Part shown: positions 8,235 to 19,790 of the stretch, piece after piece
How the letters are laid out: each line of letters begins with the position of its first letter
Position numbering within the stretch: the stretch's first letter is position 1
NCBI GenBank assembly: GCA_017590115.1
Contig: JAGGNK010011003.1
Location: forward strand, 900,955 to 964,954
Source of the DNA: Montifringilla adamsi
Lineage: Eukaryota > Chordata > Aves > Passeriformes > Passeridae
Length of the DNA stretch: 64,000 nt
Direction: 5' to 3'
Translations under genes and position numbers: made by a program
The notes under the pieces: generated by a model
Seen by the model: only the letters and a program-made list of their open reading frames with translations
Database searches by the model: none
Told to the model about the DNA's origin: nothing

Positions 8235-11200
8235 TCAGAACTGAACCCAGCCAGTGTTTCCCTGAGCCTGATTGGAAGCTGACCTGGAGAAGGGGAAAAA
8301 CAGGGGGGAAAAGGGTGTTAGAAATGATAAAGGCATCCAGGGAGGAAACTGGGCTGCAAATGGGTCATCCAGGAGCACCCCAAAACTCTCCTGGAGCAGC
8401 AGAGCAAGAAGTTCCCATGGACCTGAACTCAGGGAACTGGCAGCACAGAGGCAGAGCCGCTTCTGAACCCCAAAGCTGGGACTGGATGGAGCAGCGCCCC
8501 TACCCCAGCGGGGTTTTCCAACAAAACCATGTGGTTTTGGGACATCCACATCCTCCCCAAATCTCTGTCCTGCTCACCCTGAAGCTTTGGCAAAGTCTCC
8601 CCAGACATCAGTAGCAGCAGCAGCAGTGGGCTGAGGCCAGGACAGCAGGGAGTCTGTCAGAAAGTCAGGAAGAGAGAAAACAGAACAGCAGGAGTGATTT
8701 CCCACTCTCATTCCCAGACTCCCCTCTTTGATGGATGAAGCAGCCCCAGGAGCTCTGTGTGAGCACAGACCTGTGATGGGGGTTCCTGGGAGCTGGGCAG
8801 GCGTGGAGAGTGGGCCCGGGCGCTCCCCAGAGCTGGATTTTCCTCCAGGGGGTGGTGGGAGCAAGCTCAGGCCCCCAGGCCCTGCAGGACGTGGCCTGGT
8901 GCTCCCTGTCCCTCCTTCTTTTTTCTTCATGTTCTGAAAAGAGAGCAGGAAGTTTGGGTGGGATCGCATTTAAATCCAGAGCCAGAGCGTGAAAACCTTG
9001 GAAGCCAAATTTTTTAAATTTGGCTTGGGAATAAAATCCTGCACTGCTGCGCATTCAAAGGGGTCACAGCAGGGGTGGATTTTACCCCAGATCCCACAGG
9101 CCTGGTTTTGGCAGCAGGAATTGATTGCACCACAACCCCTGCAAATCCCTGCAGGCAGCGTTATTCCCAGGGGCTCTGCCCTGAGCCCATGCACAAGGAT
9201 TTCAGAGAGGAGCTGCTGCTTTCTCATAGCACCCAAAGGGAAAGCTGGAATCAGCTGGGAAAGGCCCTCACAGCGATGTTGAGTTTGATGGTTTGTCCCT
9301 CCTTGAAGCCCAGATCCAGTTTGGGTCCCTGCTCCAGGTCCTGGGCCTGCCGGGCCAGCTCGCTCTGCTGCCTCACCCACCTGTGGGAATTAAATCCATG
9401 GAAAAGGAGACACAGCCCGCCCCAGGCTCTCCCAGACAAATAAGTCCTGCTCAGGACCATCCCTCTGTGGCAGCAGCTCTGCAAAGACCAAGGTGTGAGC
9501 TGGGATCTCACCTGAGGGAGCACCCAGCGAATGATTCCCAGCAGCGGCTGCTGGAGCCCCAGGGATCCCCCAGCCAGCACCATGTCCATCCATCCCTCCC
9601 CAAAACCCCAAAATTCCAAAACCCCACCATCCCCAGCAGCTGGAGCAGCCCCTCAGGGCAGCCCCTTACAGCTGATACAGGAAGCAGAGGAAGTAAACCA
9701 GGGAATCTGGACTGGGAATTTGGACACCCAGTTTTGGACTTGGGAAGCCCAGTTTGGGACACTGCTGATCCAGGCTGGGAAATCCTGGAGAGAGGAAGAG
9801 CTGCAAGCTTCCTCCTCTTCCCACCACAGCTGCCCAGCCCAGCTCCCACTTCTCCACCTCTCCTGGAGGAGACCTGCCAAAAACAGAGCTGAGAGGACAC
9901 AGGGAGAGGCACAAACTCACTTGAAGTGGTCCTGGAGAGCCACATTGAAGTCAAAGGCATCCCCTCGGTCCACAAAGCCGACCCCGATGAACGCCCGGCG
10001 GCCTGGGCAGGGAGGAGGAGATTGGGATGGGATGGGATGGGATGGGATGGGATGGGATGGGATGGGATGGGATGGGATGGGATGGGATGAGATGGGATGG
10101 GATGCTCCATCCTGCACAGCCCCGTGCCTGGCGCTGCCTCCAGAGGGAGCTGGGACACCGGAGACTGAGACACAGGACTGGGGATCACAGAATCCCAGAA
10201 TGGTTTGGGTTGGAGGGACTGCAAATCCCATCCCATTCCATGGGCAGGGACACCTTCCACTGCCCCAGGCTGCTCCAAGCCCCTGCCAACCTTGGGCACT
10301 GCCAGGGATCCAGGGGCAGCCACAGCTGCTCTGGGCACCCTGGGCCAGGGCCTGCCCACCCTCTCAGGGAACAACTGCTGCCCAATATCCCATCCAGCCC
10401 TGCCCTCTGGCAGTGGGAAGCCATTCCCTGTGTCCTGTCCCTCCATCCCGTGTCCCCAGTCCCTCTCCAGCTCTCCTGGAGCCCCTTTAGGGACTGGAAG
10501 GCCACAATTAGGTCACCCCCCCCAGAGCCTTCCCTTCTCCAAAGGCATCTCTAGGTGTTTCACCTCATGGGCTACACCTAAACTTCAGTACAAACAGCTT
10601 TTTAATTAACTGGCAGCAGGGGGGGGCTCCTGCATCCTCCTGCCAATGCTGAGCAGCCAAGCTCCAGTGTTTTTGTTCCTGGCCAAGGTCAGAGCCGTGG
10701 GAGGCAGGCAGCTCCTCCCTCTGCCCTCCCGTGCAGGGAACATTCCGCCATGGGAAGCAGGAATCCTTCCCGAACAGGAGCAGCGAGGGCTGCGCGGGGT
10801 CCGCGGGTGTGCGGGACGCACCGTTCCCATCTTCAATCCGGATGACAAAATATCGGCTGGAGTCCATCACGCCCTCCACAGCGATCCCGGGGAACTGCTC
10901 CACAGGAGCCTGGGCAAAGAGCTCTCCTGGAACACAGCAAGGGGCCGGGTAACGCCGGGCCCAGCCCGCACCGCTGCTCGCCCGGAGCCCCGCGATCCCC
11001 CTCACCCGAGCTCTTGTCCTCCAGCTTGATGAAGGCCGTGCTGCCCTTGGCCGTGATGCGCAGGCGGCCGCTCCAGGCCGGCTGGTCCAGCTGCCACTCG
11101 GCGGCCCTGGGGAGCAGGGGGGGAGCCTGAGCCCTGTGCCGCCCACAGCCCCCGTGCTGCCCCGGAGCTCCTCTGCCTGCCTGCTAACAGGGTCAGGGTG

Positions 11201-11769
11201 GGGACAGTGGCGTTTGTCACAAGATGGCTCGTTTCACCCCAAAACAGCTGCTGCGTTTGGGCGGGGAGCAGGCAAGAGCTGCGCGGGAGGTTTCGGTTCC
11301 CTTTCCGCGGAGTTTCCAGAGCCGAAGCTGCGTTAGGGACAGGCGGCTGTGCCAGGACGGGCTCGGGCTGGGGGTCACTGACGGGGTGGGAACCCCAAAA
11401 CACATGGGGGGACGGAGACAGCCCTGTGGGGTGGGGATGGGGGCACAGACACCTCCGGGGAGAACCCACGGGGGCTGAGGTTTCTCACGGAAGGGCTGAG
11501 ATACCCCATGATACAACTTCTCACGGAGAGGGAGAGACCCCGAACACCTCTGGGAGCCACAAACCCCTCACACCTCCTGAGGAGGGGAATCCACAAACCC
11601 CACAGGGAGGGGGCGAGCCCCCCCACGCCAGGAGGCGCTGACACCCCGCGGGCGGGCGCGGGCCCCACCTGTAGCCGCGGTTGGAGGCCCGCGGCGGTAC
11701 CCGGTACACGAGCACCGCCGGCTTCACGCACAGCACCGACTCGTACTCCTCCTCCGCCTCCGCCGCCAT
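8235..11769 (-). CDS. NECAP2: NECAP2, adaptin-ear-binding coat-associated protein, complete
   Basis: NECAP proteins bind AP-1/AP-2 adaptors and act in clathrin-mediated endocytosis and recycling. Exons: 11669-11769, 11006-11106, 10822-10926, 9921-10002, 9272-9380, 8771-8933, 8578-8653 and 8235-8283 (stop TGA at 8235-8237). All borders are GT/AG, all phases agree, and the total is 786 nt or 261 aa, close to the mammalian 263. The N-terminal PH-like NECAP domain reads [34 protein letters not shown] and [18 protein letters not shown] linker [18 protein letters not shown] follows. The C terminus carries WxxF adaptor-ear motifs, WGDF and the terminal WVQF. NECAP2 is favoured over NECAP1 because of the CROCC/SZRD1 neighbourhood. 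The start is [11 protein letters not shown] in a CGCGATGG context; an in-frame ATG at 11886 would add 39 residues unlike the family. The exon 6 donor (GTCTGT at 8769-8770) is the weakest call. Confidence 0.95.
10023..10102. repeat. (ATGGG)n microsatellite next to NECAP2 exon 4 acceptor
   Basis: About 16 nearly perfect ATGGG units start about 20 bp intron-side of the acceptor of exon 9921-10002. On the coding strand the tract reads (CCCAT)n, lengthening the pyrimidine-rich region before the AG. Confidence 0.95.
10176..10555 (-). mobile_element. CR1 LINE 3' end in NECAP2 intron 3
   Basis: It opens with 'tcacagaatcccagaatggt' and continues 'gggcagggacaccttccact', the reverse complement of an avian CR1 3' tail. 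The element is 5'-truncated and has no coding capacity. Confidence 0.9.
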
Positions 11770-11950
11770 CGCGGCCCCGCCGCCGCTCTGTCCCGCCGCC
11801 TCGATGGTACCTCGGTGGTGCCTTGCTGCTGCCACCGCGGCCGCCCAGGAGGGGGCGGGGCCCGCCGGAGAGAGGCGCTTCCGCACTCGCGGCGCTCCCT
11901 AGCGCGCGGGAGGACCCAGTGCAGGGCGCTGCGGGAACTGGTCCCAGTTC
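11669..11950 (-). promoter_or_regulatory. NECAP2: NECAP2 CpG promoter and exon 1
   Basis: Dense CpGs surround the first exon. The coding-strand context CGCGATGGCGGCGG overlaps a YY1-type ATGGCGGC element, common just downstream of TSSs. Confidence 0.65.
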
Positions 11951-12704
11951 GCTGCGGGAACTGGAAACGGGTCTGGGCTCCGAGCCACGAAACTCACAGG
12001 TTTCACTGGTTTTATAAATCAGGAAATTTTATAAATCAAATCATGGACTCTACTATTTCTATTCATTTATATTATACCGTTATATACTATATATTATAGC
12101 ATTGTAGGTTCTATAACAGATACGGTATGTTAAATATATGTATTAGATACTGGGTTGTATAATATATTACATATAATTATATGTTTCTTCTATATTAATT
12201 TATTTATTAATATTTTTATATTCTATTAATATTATATGTTTACTTTCTTTCTATTATAAATATATAGTTTTAAATAATCAGAATTCCCAGGGAGCCAGGG
12301 GCTGTGGGAGCTGCCAGGGCTCCCAGATTTCTCACCCCAAGAGCTTCCAGCACCTCCTCTGGACATTATGGAGCACAACACCCAGGGGGGAGCCCAGCAC
12401 AGAGCAACAAAATAATCACATCAGATTAAATGAGTTCAATTAACTGATTTGCTTTTCTCCTCCAGGGACAGGCAGCGCTCACATCCACGCTTGGGATCCA
12501 CATCTTCCCTTGGAGCACTGCCCTTTCCACCCTCCTCGGACCACTCCTCTCAACCATCCTAAAAACGGAGTAAAATCCCCTGGTTTCGGGTGAAATTATG
12601 GGCAAAAGCTCCCAGATTTTACCTTCCTGGTGGATTTTTACACACCTGCCACCACAAAGCTGCCCCTGGCAGACATGAGGATGAAAGAAGGGAGCCATAA
12701 AGCC
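11950..12704. other. NECAP2-SZRD1 intergenic with AT-rich island
   Basis: Positions about 12000-12285 are almost pure A/T, rich in TATA and ATTA steps, inside otherwise GC-rich DNA. The rest is unique sequence. No gene is seen, although human has SPATA21 between these two genes. Confidence 0.75.
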
Positions 12705-12722
12705 GTGAAAAGTTTAAAGACA

Positions 12723-12728
12723 TTTATT
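12723..12728 (-). terminator. SZRD1: Putative SZRD1 polyadenylation signal
   Basis: TTTATT on plus reads AATAAA on the coding strand, within an A/T-rich tail about 1.86 kb after the SZRD1 stop. Confidence 0.55.
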
Positions 12729-14587
12729 TAAAATACAATTTATAAAACGTTTTCTTTCCGGCGCACGTTTTTTTTTTTTTTTTTTTTTTGTTTTGGGGCG
12801 GAAACACGCGGGTACCGCGTCCATCCTCCCCCTCCTCGGGATGAAGGCGCTTCCCACAGGAACGCCGCCGAGCCCTGCCCGCGGGCGGGACGTGTCCTGG
12901 GCACCGTGTCCTGGCGCCGGGACGCAGCAGGAGCAGCCGGAGAAGGAGATTTCAGTGCTGGAAAAGGGGATTTCGGTGCCAGCCACGGAGGAGGCAGCGA
13001 TGCGGCACCGACCGGCCGCACCAGAAATCCGGTGGATTTGGGAGGTTTTTGGCTATTCGATGCTATTTTTAGGAATAATTAAGGAAAGGCGCAGTGACTA
13101 CAGTTATTGCTGATGGCCTTCTCCCTCCCGCTCCCTCCTGGAGCTCATCCCGGCCCCCAGGCTGAGGGGGTTGAGTGAGATCCCCCGAAAGTCCCCAGGA
13201 TCCCAGGGGGAATCCCGAGGGAATCCCGCCCCACCCGGAACCAGGTGTGAGGAACTCATTAAGGTTCCGGGGGTTGGACACACAGGTAGTTTCTGTTTTC
13301 CCGTTTCTGTGGGATTTCAGCCTCATTTCCACACAGGGCTTTTCGTGCATATCAAGATTGGCTCATTCCCCCTTGAACCTACTGAAGGCAGCACCCAGAC
13401 TCAGGAATCCCTTGGGAACCACCTGGGTCTCCAAGTCCTGGCCCTCCAGGAAGAGCATTTAGTGTTCATCCAATCCTTTGATATTGAGTGATCCTCAGCT
13501 TCATCCAGAGGGAAACATCTCCATTCCTGGGGAGCAGCAGCCTCCCCGTCCTCTTCCCAGGAGCCAGAGCAGGACAATCCCTTCCCTGAAGCCTCGCTGC
13601 CTCTAGGGAGATGGGGGGATCATCCAGGCTTTCCCCAAGGCTGGTCTGGTTCCCGGTTCTGCCACTCCGGGAGAGCTCGTACCATCCCTGCACCGCTGGG
13701 CCGACCCCTTGGGAAATCCCACTGCCCGATGTCACGGCCGCAGCGGCGCCGGAGCCTCTCCTCCTCCTCCTCCTCTTCCTCCTCCTCACATCTTCCTTAT
13801 TCTTCACCACCCGGCCCTCTGTGGCCGGACAGCAGGCATTTGCACGGGGTCACTCTGCATTCCCTTCTCCCCAAACACAAAAGAACCCAAAAAGGATGTA
13901 TTTCAAGCTTCTCCTAAAAGCCAGCAGGGAATCGGAGCCAAGCTTTAACAGGAGCAGGATGTGAACTGGGTCCAACTCTGAGGTACCTGGGGGTATCCAG
14001 GAGTTCGCTTCCATGGCAGTGGAAATGGAGAAGGAGAAGCGTGAGCTTGTCATCCCCAAGCCATCACATTCATGGAAATCCATTGGAATTCCCTTCGGAA
14101 CACTCAGCTACCTCTCTGGATTCAAACAAATGGCTCAAACCCTTCCCATGCACTCCGCCGATCCAAGATACAGAAAACAAACAGAAAGCCAAATAAAAGA
14201 ACCTAAAATCCTTGGAAACAGAACTCGTTCTGGAAGTGATGAGGACAACATGCGCGGCTGGGGAGGCTTCCCATCTTTTTTTTTTTTTTTTTTCCTTAAA
14301 TGCCAGGTTTCGTGTACAACAAACGTTATTGCTGGCGCTCGCTCCGACCCGAGCGGGACACGCACGACTCCCTGCGCCCGGCCGAGTCTGGCACGGCCCC
14401 TCGTGTCCCCCGGCCGCGGGGACAGCCCTGCCGCGATGGCCGCTCACAGTGGGTGGAGAGGGGAGGTCACAGTGCGTGGGGCTGAAGGTCACAGTGGGCA
14501 GAGCAAAAGGGTCACAGTGCAAATCACCCCGGGAGGTCCCCTGGCCCGGGTCCGTGTGTCCGTGCCGGCGGAACGGCGCCTCCGCCT
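12729..14587 (-). other. SZRD1: SZRD1 3' UTR (inferred)
   Basis: Unique sequence between the stop codon and the AATAAA. It contains T-runs on plus at 12768-12789 and 14277-14294 (A-runs in the transcript) and a (TCC)n stretch at 13753-13795. Confidence 0.5.
13753..13795. repeat. (TCC)n microsatellite
   Basis: Imperfect CTC/TCC trinucleotide run within the inferred SZRD1 3' UTR; it reads GGA-rich in the transcript. Confidence 0.85.
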
Positions 14588-16853
14588 CTATCTGCGCTGC
14601 TTGAAGCCCTGCGAGCCATCGGGGCCCAGCGGCTGCCGGATCACATTGTTGGGCTGCCGGCTGTCCTCGGGCTGCGAGATCCGCGGCGGCCTGCGGGGAC
14701 AAAGGGAGACATGAGCCTGCGGGGCACTGCTAGGGTCTGCGGGGACAGAGGGGGACATGAGCCTGCAGGGCACTGCTAGGGTCTGCGGGGACAGAGGGGA
14801 CATGAGCCTGTGGGGACAGAGTGGGACAGCTGAGCCTGTGGGGACACAACTGAGCCTGCGGGGACACTGCTGGGGCTTGCGGGGACAGTGGGGGACACCG
14901 CTGAGCCTGCAGGGCATTGCTGGGGTCTGTGGGGACAGAGGGGACAGCTGAGCCTGTGAGGACACCGCTGGGCCTGTGGGAGCAGGGACACGCAAATGAG
15001 GTGTGGAATTCTGGGTGCCTTGGGGAAACCCCTGCACCACAGGAATGCTGTCACATGCTCTGGGGTACCCAGCACAGGAAGGACATGGAACCAGTCCAAA
15101 GGAGCCTGCCAAGGTGATCAGAGAGGTGGAGCAGCTCTGCTGTGAGGAAAGGCTGAGGGAATTTGGATTGTTCAGCCTAGAACAGAGTACCTCTGGGGTG
15201 ACCTAACTGTGGCCTTCCAGTGCCTGAAGGGGCCAACAGGAAAGATGGAGGGACGGTGGACAAGAGCCTGGGGGAATGGATTCCCACTGCCAGAGGGCAG
15301 GGATGGATTGGATATTGGGAAGAGCTCCTTCCTGGTACAGGTCTCCCAGAGAAGCTGTGGCTGCCCCTGGATCCCCTGAAGTGTTCCAAAGGCACACAGA
15401 TGTGGCACCTGGGACACGCTTCGTGGGGAACACAGTCAATGGCTGGACTCTGTGATCCTGGAGGCCTCTTCCAGCCTCAATGACTCCACGGTTTATGGCC
15501 TTACCAGGCACTTCCCTCACTCCCACAGAGCTGAGGCTCTAACAGAGCCCTCCTCTCTGTGCTGGCCCGGCTGCACTCCCTGAGCAGCCCATGCCCAGTA
15601 GCACCAGGCAGGAACTCCCCAGGCCCACGGGGCTGCTCCCACCTGTCCAGGATGGGCTTCTCCTGCTCCTCCTCGGGGCTGGCACTGCCCAGGATGCGCT
15701 TCCTGGCCTCGGCGTACTCGGCCTCGCGCTGTGCCAGCGATTTGACGGGGAAGGCAGGGCGGCTGGCCGAGTGCGGGCTGCTGAGCACACCGTTGCTCGT
15801 GGGCCGCTTGAGGATGCGGATCTGTGGCGGGGGCCCCGCGGGAAGGCTGTCGTCCTGGATCACGATCGGCACTTTGGGAGGAGATTTGGACTTTCTGCTG
15901 TTGGGAAGAAAAACATGGGGTTGGTGCTTGTTTTCCACAGGGGTTTGCTGACCGGCGTGTGAATTCCTAATGCTTGGATGGCCTTCCTGTGATTAAGAGC
16001 AGCCTGGAATAATTAAAGGCCTCATTATAGTTGTAACTCTAAACTGGAGCAGTGAATTAGCTCACAAAGAGATGGAAAAATCAGTCCTGCTGTGTGTGAC
16101 ACCACTGAATTCTACTGAAGGGAAGGGAACAGACACTGGGAAAAGTTTTAGCATTTCTAGTCAAAGATATTGGTATAAGCACCTTGATTTCATTCCCTGC
16201 AAGGATTTCTAGGGTCCCTCTCACCAGGACACCCAGCCTGTCACTCCAACCCTGCCATTTCACTCCTCAGAGCCAGCCTCAGCTCAGGCTCACCATCTGA
16301 ATGTTTTACAGTCCCTTTTCTGCACGGAACTCCCAGAGGATAAATCCCATGACTCTCTAATAATCAAAGGGGAAAAAAATCCAACAACAAAGGACTTGTC
16401 AGCAGTGATTAAAAACTTTTCTGGTAGGAGAGAATAACACAGCCCTGCCCAGGCCCAAAGGAAGCAGGAAAAGAAATTCTCCCCTGATGCAAGACACAGC
16501 GAGTCAGTCCAGAGCCAGGAGCTGGGATTACCTGACTCACCCATTTCTTCCCCTCTTTCTCACATAGTTTCCCCCAAGCTGGAGCTTCATCCAGTCTGGA
16601 GGAGCAGGCTCTGAAATCAGAGCACTCTTAGCTTTCTGCTGCCCTGCCGCGGCTCCGAAGGGCCACCTAGTGGCACAGAGACAGGGATTCCCTGATTCTC
16701 AACAATCCAGCGCTCCCTGCTCAGTTTGAAGCTGTTTCCCCACTGCTCCCACTCCCCAGGCCCCCAGCTGTCCAACAGCACCTCAGGAAAATCAGGATTT
16801 TACCTTTCCTTCTGTGTGATCTTCAGCTTCTTTTCCAACCGTCTGTCTATTTC
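14588..16853 (-). CDS. SZRD1: SZRD1, SUZ RNA-binding domain protein, exons 2-4
   Basis: SZRD1 is a small conserved protein with SUZ and SUZ-C domains, which are associated with RNA binding. Exons: 16804-16853 ([16 protein letters not shown]), 15643-15897 ([20 protein letters not shown] through [13 protein letters not shown]) and 14588-14690 ([16 protein letters not shown] to GFKQRR, stop TAG at 14588-14590). All junctions are GT/AG in matching phase (0, then +2/+1, then +2/+1). The peptide is near-identical to the mammalian C-terminal 135 residues. The first exon, expected to encode about 17 acidic residues ending in phase 0, was not found and would lie more than 10 kb upstream near the CpG island at 26.6-27.7 kb. 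A CAGCAG tandem acceptor opens exon 3. The gene is divergent from FBXO42. Confidence 0.95.
14691..14980 (-). repeat. SZRD1: Acceptor-like minisatellite before the last SZRD1 exon
   Basis: On the coding strand the 3' end of intron 3 is a degenerate tandem array of 'TGTCCCCGCAGGCTCA' and 'CCCTGCAG' type units. At least eight look like 3' splice acceptors before the true TTTGTCCCCGCAG at 14691-14703. Confidence 0.88.
15112..15486 (+). mobile_element. CR1 LINE 3' end in SZRD1 intron 3
   Basis: Reads 'aggctgagggaatttggatt' through 'ctgtggctgcccctggatcc' and ends with a diverged tail. It is antisense to SZRD1. Confidence 0.88.
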
Positions 16854-18679
16854 CTTGAAAAGAAGGAGACAAAAGTAAAAACACAAAGTTTTCAATAAAA
16901 TGAAAACCAATCTCAGTTTGGAGGTCGGAGTTTGAGCCTGTCTGGGCACACATTTAATTTCAGTGTTCCAAATACCGATCTGTAAAGCAGGAAGGGAGTG
17001 TGTGATTCCATCTGAGGATGACTTGGGAATCAAGAGGCAGAGAAAAGCAAAGCCACCATGGAAGCCCATGAGAAAAGCAAACCACCAGGAGTATTTTGCT
17101 GTAACCAGCAGCACACCCACAGCAAGTCGTGGATCCGGCGTGGGGCGCTCATCACTCATTTTAACCACCTCAGCTGGCAGAAAAACACCTGTGAGGGTAA
17201 AACCCCACGGATTCCACAGCAATTCCACAGCAAGGTACTCCTGGATCCAGGCAGGGATCAGGCCAAACCTGCTGGGCATTGGAGCAGCAATGGCCACAGC
17301 CAGGGCGATCCCGGGGGAGCTGAGCCTCAAGCCCAGAGCCCCGAGCCAGGGGCAGGGCTGGCCAGCAGGGCCACATTCCTGCCAGGAGAAGGGCCTGCCC
17401 TGCCCCACAAGCACCAGGGAGCCTCCCTGGGCTGCTCCCTGCCTTTCCACATGCTGCAGTCACCCATCGAGTCACCCACGGGCAGAGAGACGCGTTCATC
17501 ACCGACACAGCCGGGTCTGAGCGTGTCAGCTCTGCCCGAGGCTGGCCTCCACCTCTGCCAACCTGGCCAGGTGTTGCAACCAGAGCAATTACAGAGAAAA
17601 TTCTCCTAAGGAGGAGAACAAAGCCACGTTTCAACCCCCCTGCAGCTGACCTGCCCCAACCCCGCCGGTATTTTTAGATCTTCAGGACAGCTCCGTTAAA
17701 TAAGGCTGCGAAACAGCTTTTTGTGTTTGATTTAATCATCAAGGAAGGGGGAAAACACTACCTGAGAGTGTCCTAGTTTAGCCAGCTGATAACTGGCACT
17801 ACAGAAAAATTCCAAACTTGTGGTAGGAGGCAGCAGCTCTGCTTTGAGGCCTGGCTGCTTCCCCCTGCTGCCAGCAGGAACCACAGTGGGCACAGCTCGG
17901 GAAAGGAACGGGTTTGGACAGAAATTCACTGTCTCTGTGAGCAGGGAAGGAGCACAAGTCACTACAAGATGCCAAACCACAGTGTTGGCTGTTGGTCATA
18001 CAGGCCACGGCAGCCTCCACCTAGAAGGGAATAAATCATTTCAGGAAGATAAAAGGTGGGTGGGAGGTTGAGTTTCCTACCCAACCCTGTCCTGGGAGGT
18101 AACAAAACCAGGCAGAGCTTCACAAGGCAGGTCTCAGCCAGAGCCTCCTGGTGAGCGCAAACACCTGCAGGCAGCTTCCTTCCTCTTCAAGGGGACTGGG
18201 AGGGAGGAAAATCCCATTCCAGCACTGCTCAGGAGGGAGGGAAATGTGTAAAAGCTGCCTGCTGCCCTCCGAGAGCAGGGAGCGGATATCCCACTGGGGA
18301 TGGAGATGCTGTGGAGCAGCTGGTGGCAAACAACGGAAGCCAAATGAAGGGAAGGGGTTGGCTCCTCACTGAGCCAGCCCAGGTGACATCCTGGTCTTGA
18401 AACCACATTTTCAGCCTCCAAGAGTTCACCCAGGTCCTCCTGGAATATCCCCATTAAACACTTCAGCACACGGGAAAGAGAGACAACAGGAAAATGGGGT
18501 GAAAAGGGGGGAAACACACTCAGGAACTTCTCAAATCATTTCACTCTGAGTAGAAACAGGGCTGCTGAGCCCTCAGCTGGGACCGTGGGCACAGAGGGGT
18601 CACAAGCCACACAGCAGCCCTGGGGAAGTCTCTGTTCTGCTGCCTCCTTCCCAGCAGAGGAGAGGTGGCCTGGCAAAGT

Positions 18680-18910
18680 CACATTCCTGCACTGCTGGGG
18701 CTCTGAGCAGAGCTCAGGGCTGTTCCTGCACTGCTGCTGCCCCTGGGGCTGTTCCTGCACTGCTGGGGGCTCTGAGCTGAGCTCAGGGCTGTTCCTGCGC
18801 TGCTGGGGGCTCTGAGCTGAGCTCAGGGCTGTTCCTGCACTGCTGGGGGCTCTGAGCTGAGCTCAGGGCTGTTCCTGCACTGCTGGGGGCTCTGAGCTGA
18901 GCCCCAGGGC
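18680..18910. repeat. 40-bp minisatellite
   Basis: Five copies of a unit beginning GTTCCTGCACTGCTGGGGGC occur at 18722, 18750, 18790, 18830 and 18870. The last four are spaced exactly 40 bp apart, so expansion is probably recent. Confidence 0.92.
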
Positions 18911-19290
18911 TGTAGCCGCGGTCTGACTGGGAGATGCTGCAATTGGAGGGTGTCACCTCCACCTCAGCACCTGAGAACAGGTGATTCATGGCATTGTCAC
19001 CGAGCCCCAGCGCTGCCAGACAGTCCCACTCGCTCCAACCACAACCTGCAGCCTCCCCCAACACAGAAAAATGAAGCTCTTTACTCTGCCCAACACAAAA
19101 ACTTATTCCAAGGAATCCTTCAAAACCATCCCAACTCCTTCACAGCCTGTTTCGCTTTTCCCACTCTGGAGCAGGTCACTTCCAGCAAAATCCTTGGTGT
19201 CTGTCTCCAAACCCCCAAAACTGCCAGTGGTCAGGGAGCAAACATGTGGTCCTGGACCATAAACCAGTGCTCTGTGCTTGGGGAGCTCCT

Positions 19291-19790
19291 CAGCAGGGAT
19301 CACACGGGGTCATGGAGGCTGGAAAAGACCTTGGATAACTGAGCCCACCCTGTGCCTGATCCCACCCTGTCCCCAGCCTGGTGAGTGCCACCTCCAGGGA
19401 TGGGCACTCCAAACCTCCCTGGGCAGCCCCTGCCAAGGCCTGACCACCACTTACCATGCAGAAATTCCTGCTGGTGTCCATCCTGAGCCTCCCCTGGCCC
19501 AGCCTGAGGCCATTCCCTCTGCTCCTGTCCCTCTTCCCTGGAGCACAGCCTGACCCCCTCCTGTCAGGAGATGTGCAGAGCCAGAAGGTCCCTCCCGAGC
19601 CTCCTTTTCTCCAGCTGAGCCCCTTTCCAGCTCCCTCAGCCTCTCCTGGTGCTCCAGCCCCTTCCCCAGCTCTGTTCCCTTCCCTGGACACGCTCCAGCC
19701 CTCCAGGTCCTTCTTGCCATGAGGGCCCAGGACTGAAGGTGCCTCAGCACAGGGGCCAGGCCCTGCCCTGTGCCCACACCAGGCTGGCAG
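19291..19790 (-). mobile_element. CR1 LINE 3' end
   Basis: Reverse-orientation copy of the subtype closest to the general avian CR1 consensus; on plus it reads 'gggcagcccctgccaaggcc' and 'cctgtcaggagatgtgcaga'. Confidence 0.88.

Noticed and set aside
11770..11886. In-frame upstream ATG at 11886 that would lengthen NECAP2 by 39 residues
   Set aside because: The extra peptide is CpG-derived and unlike NECAP N termini; the ATG at 11769 matches the family start.
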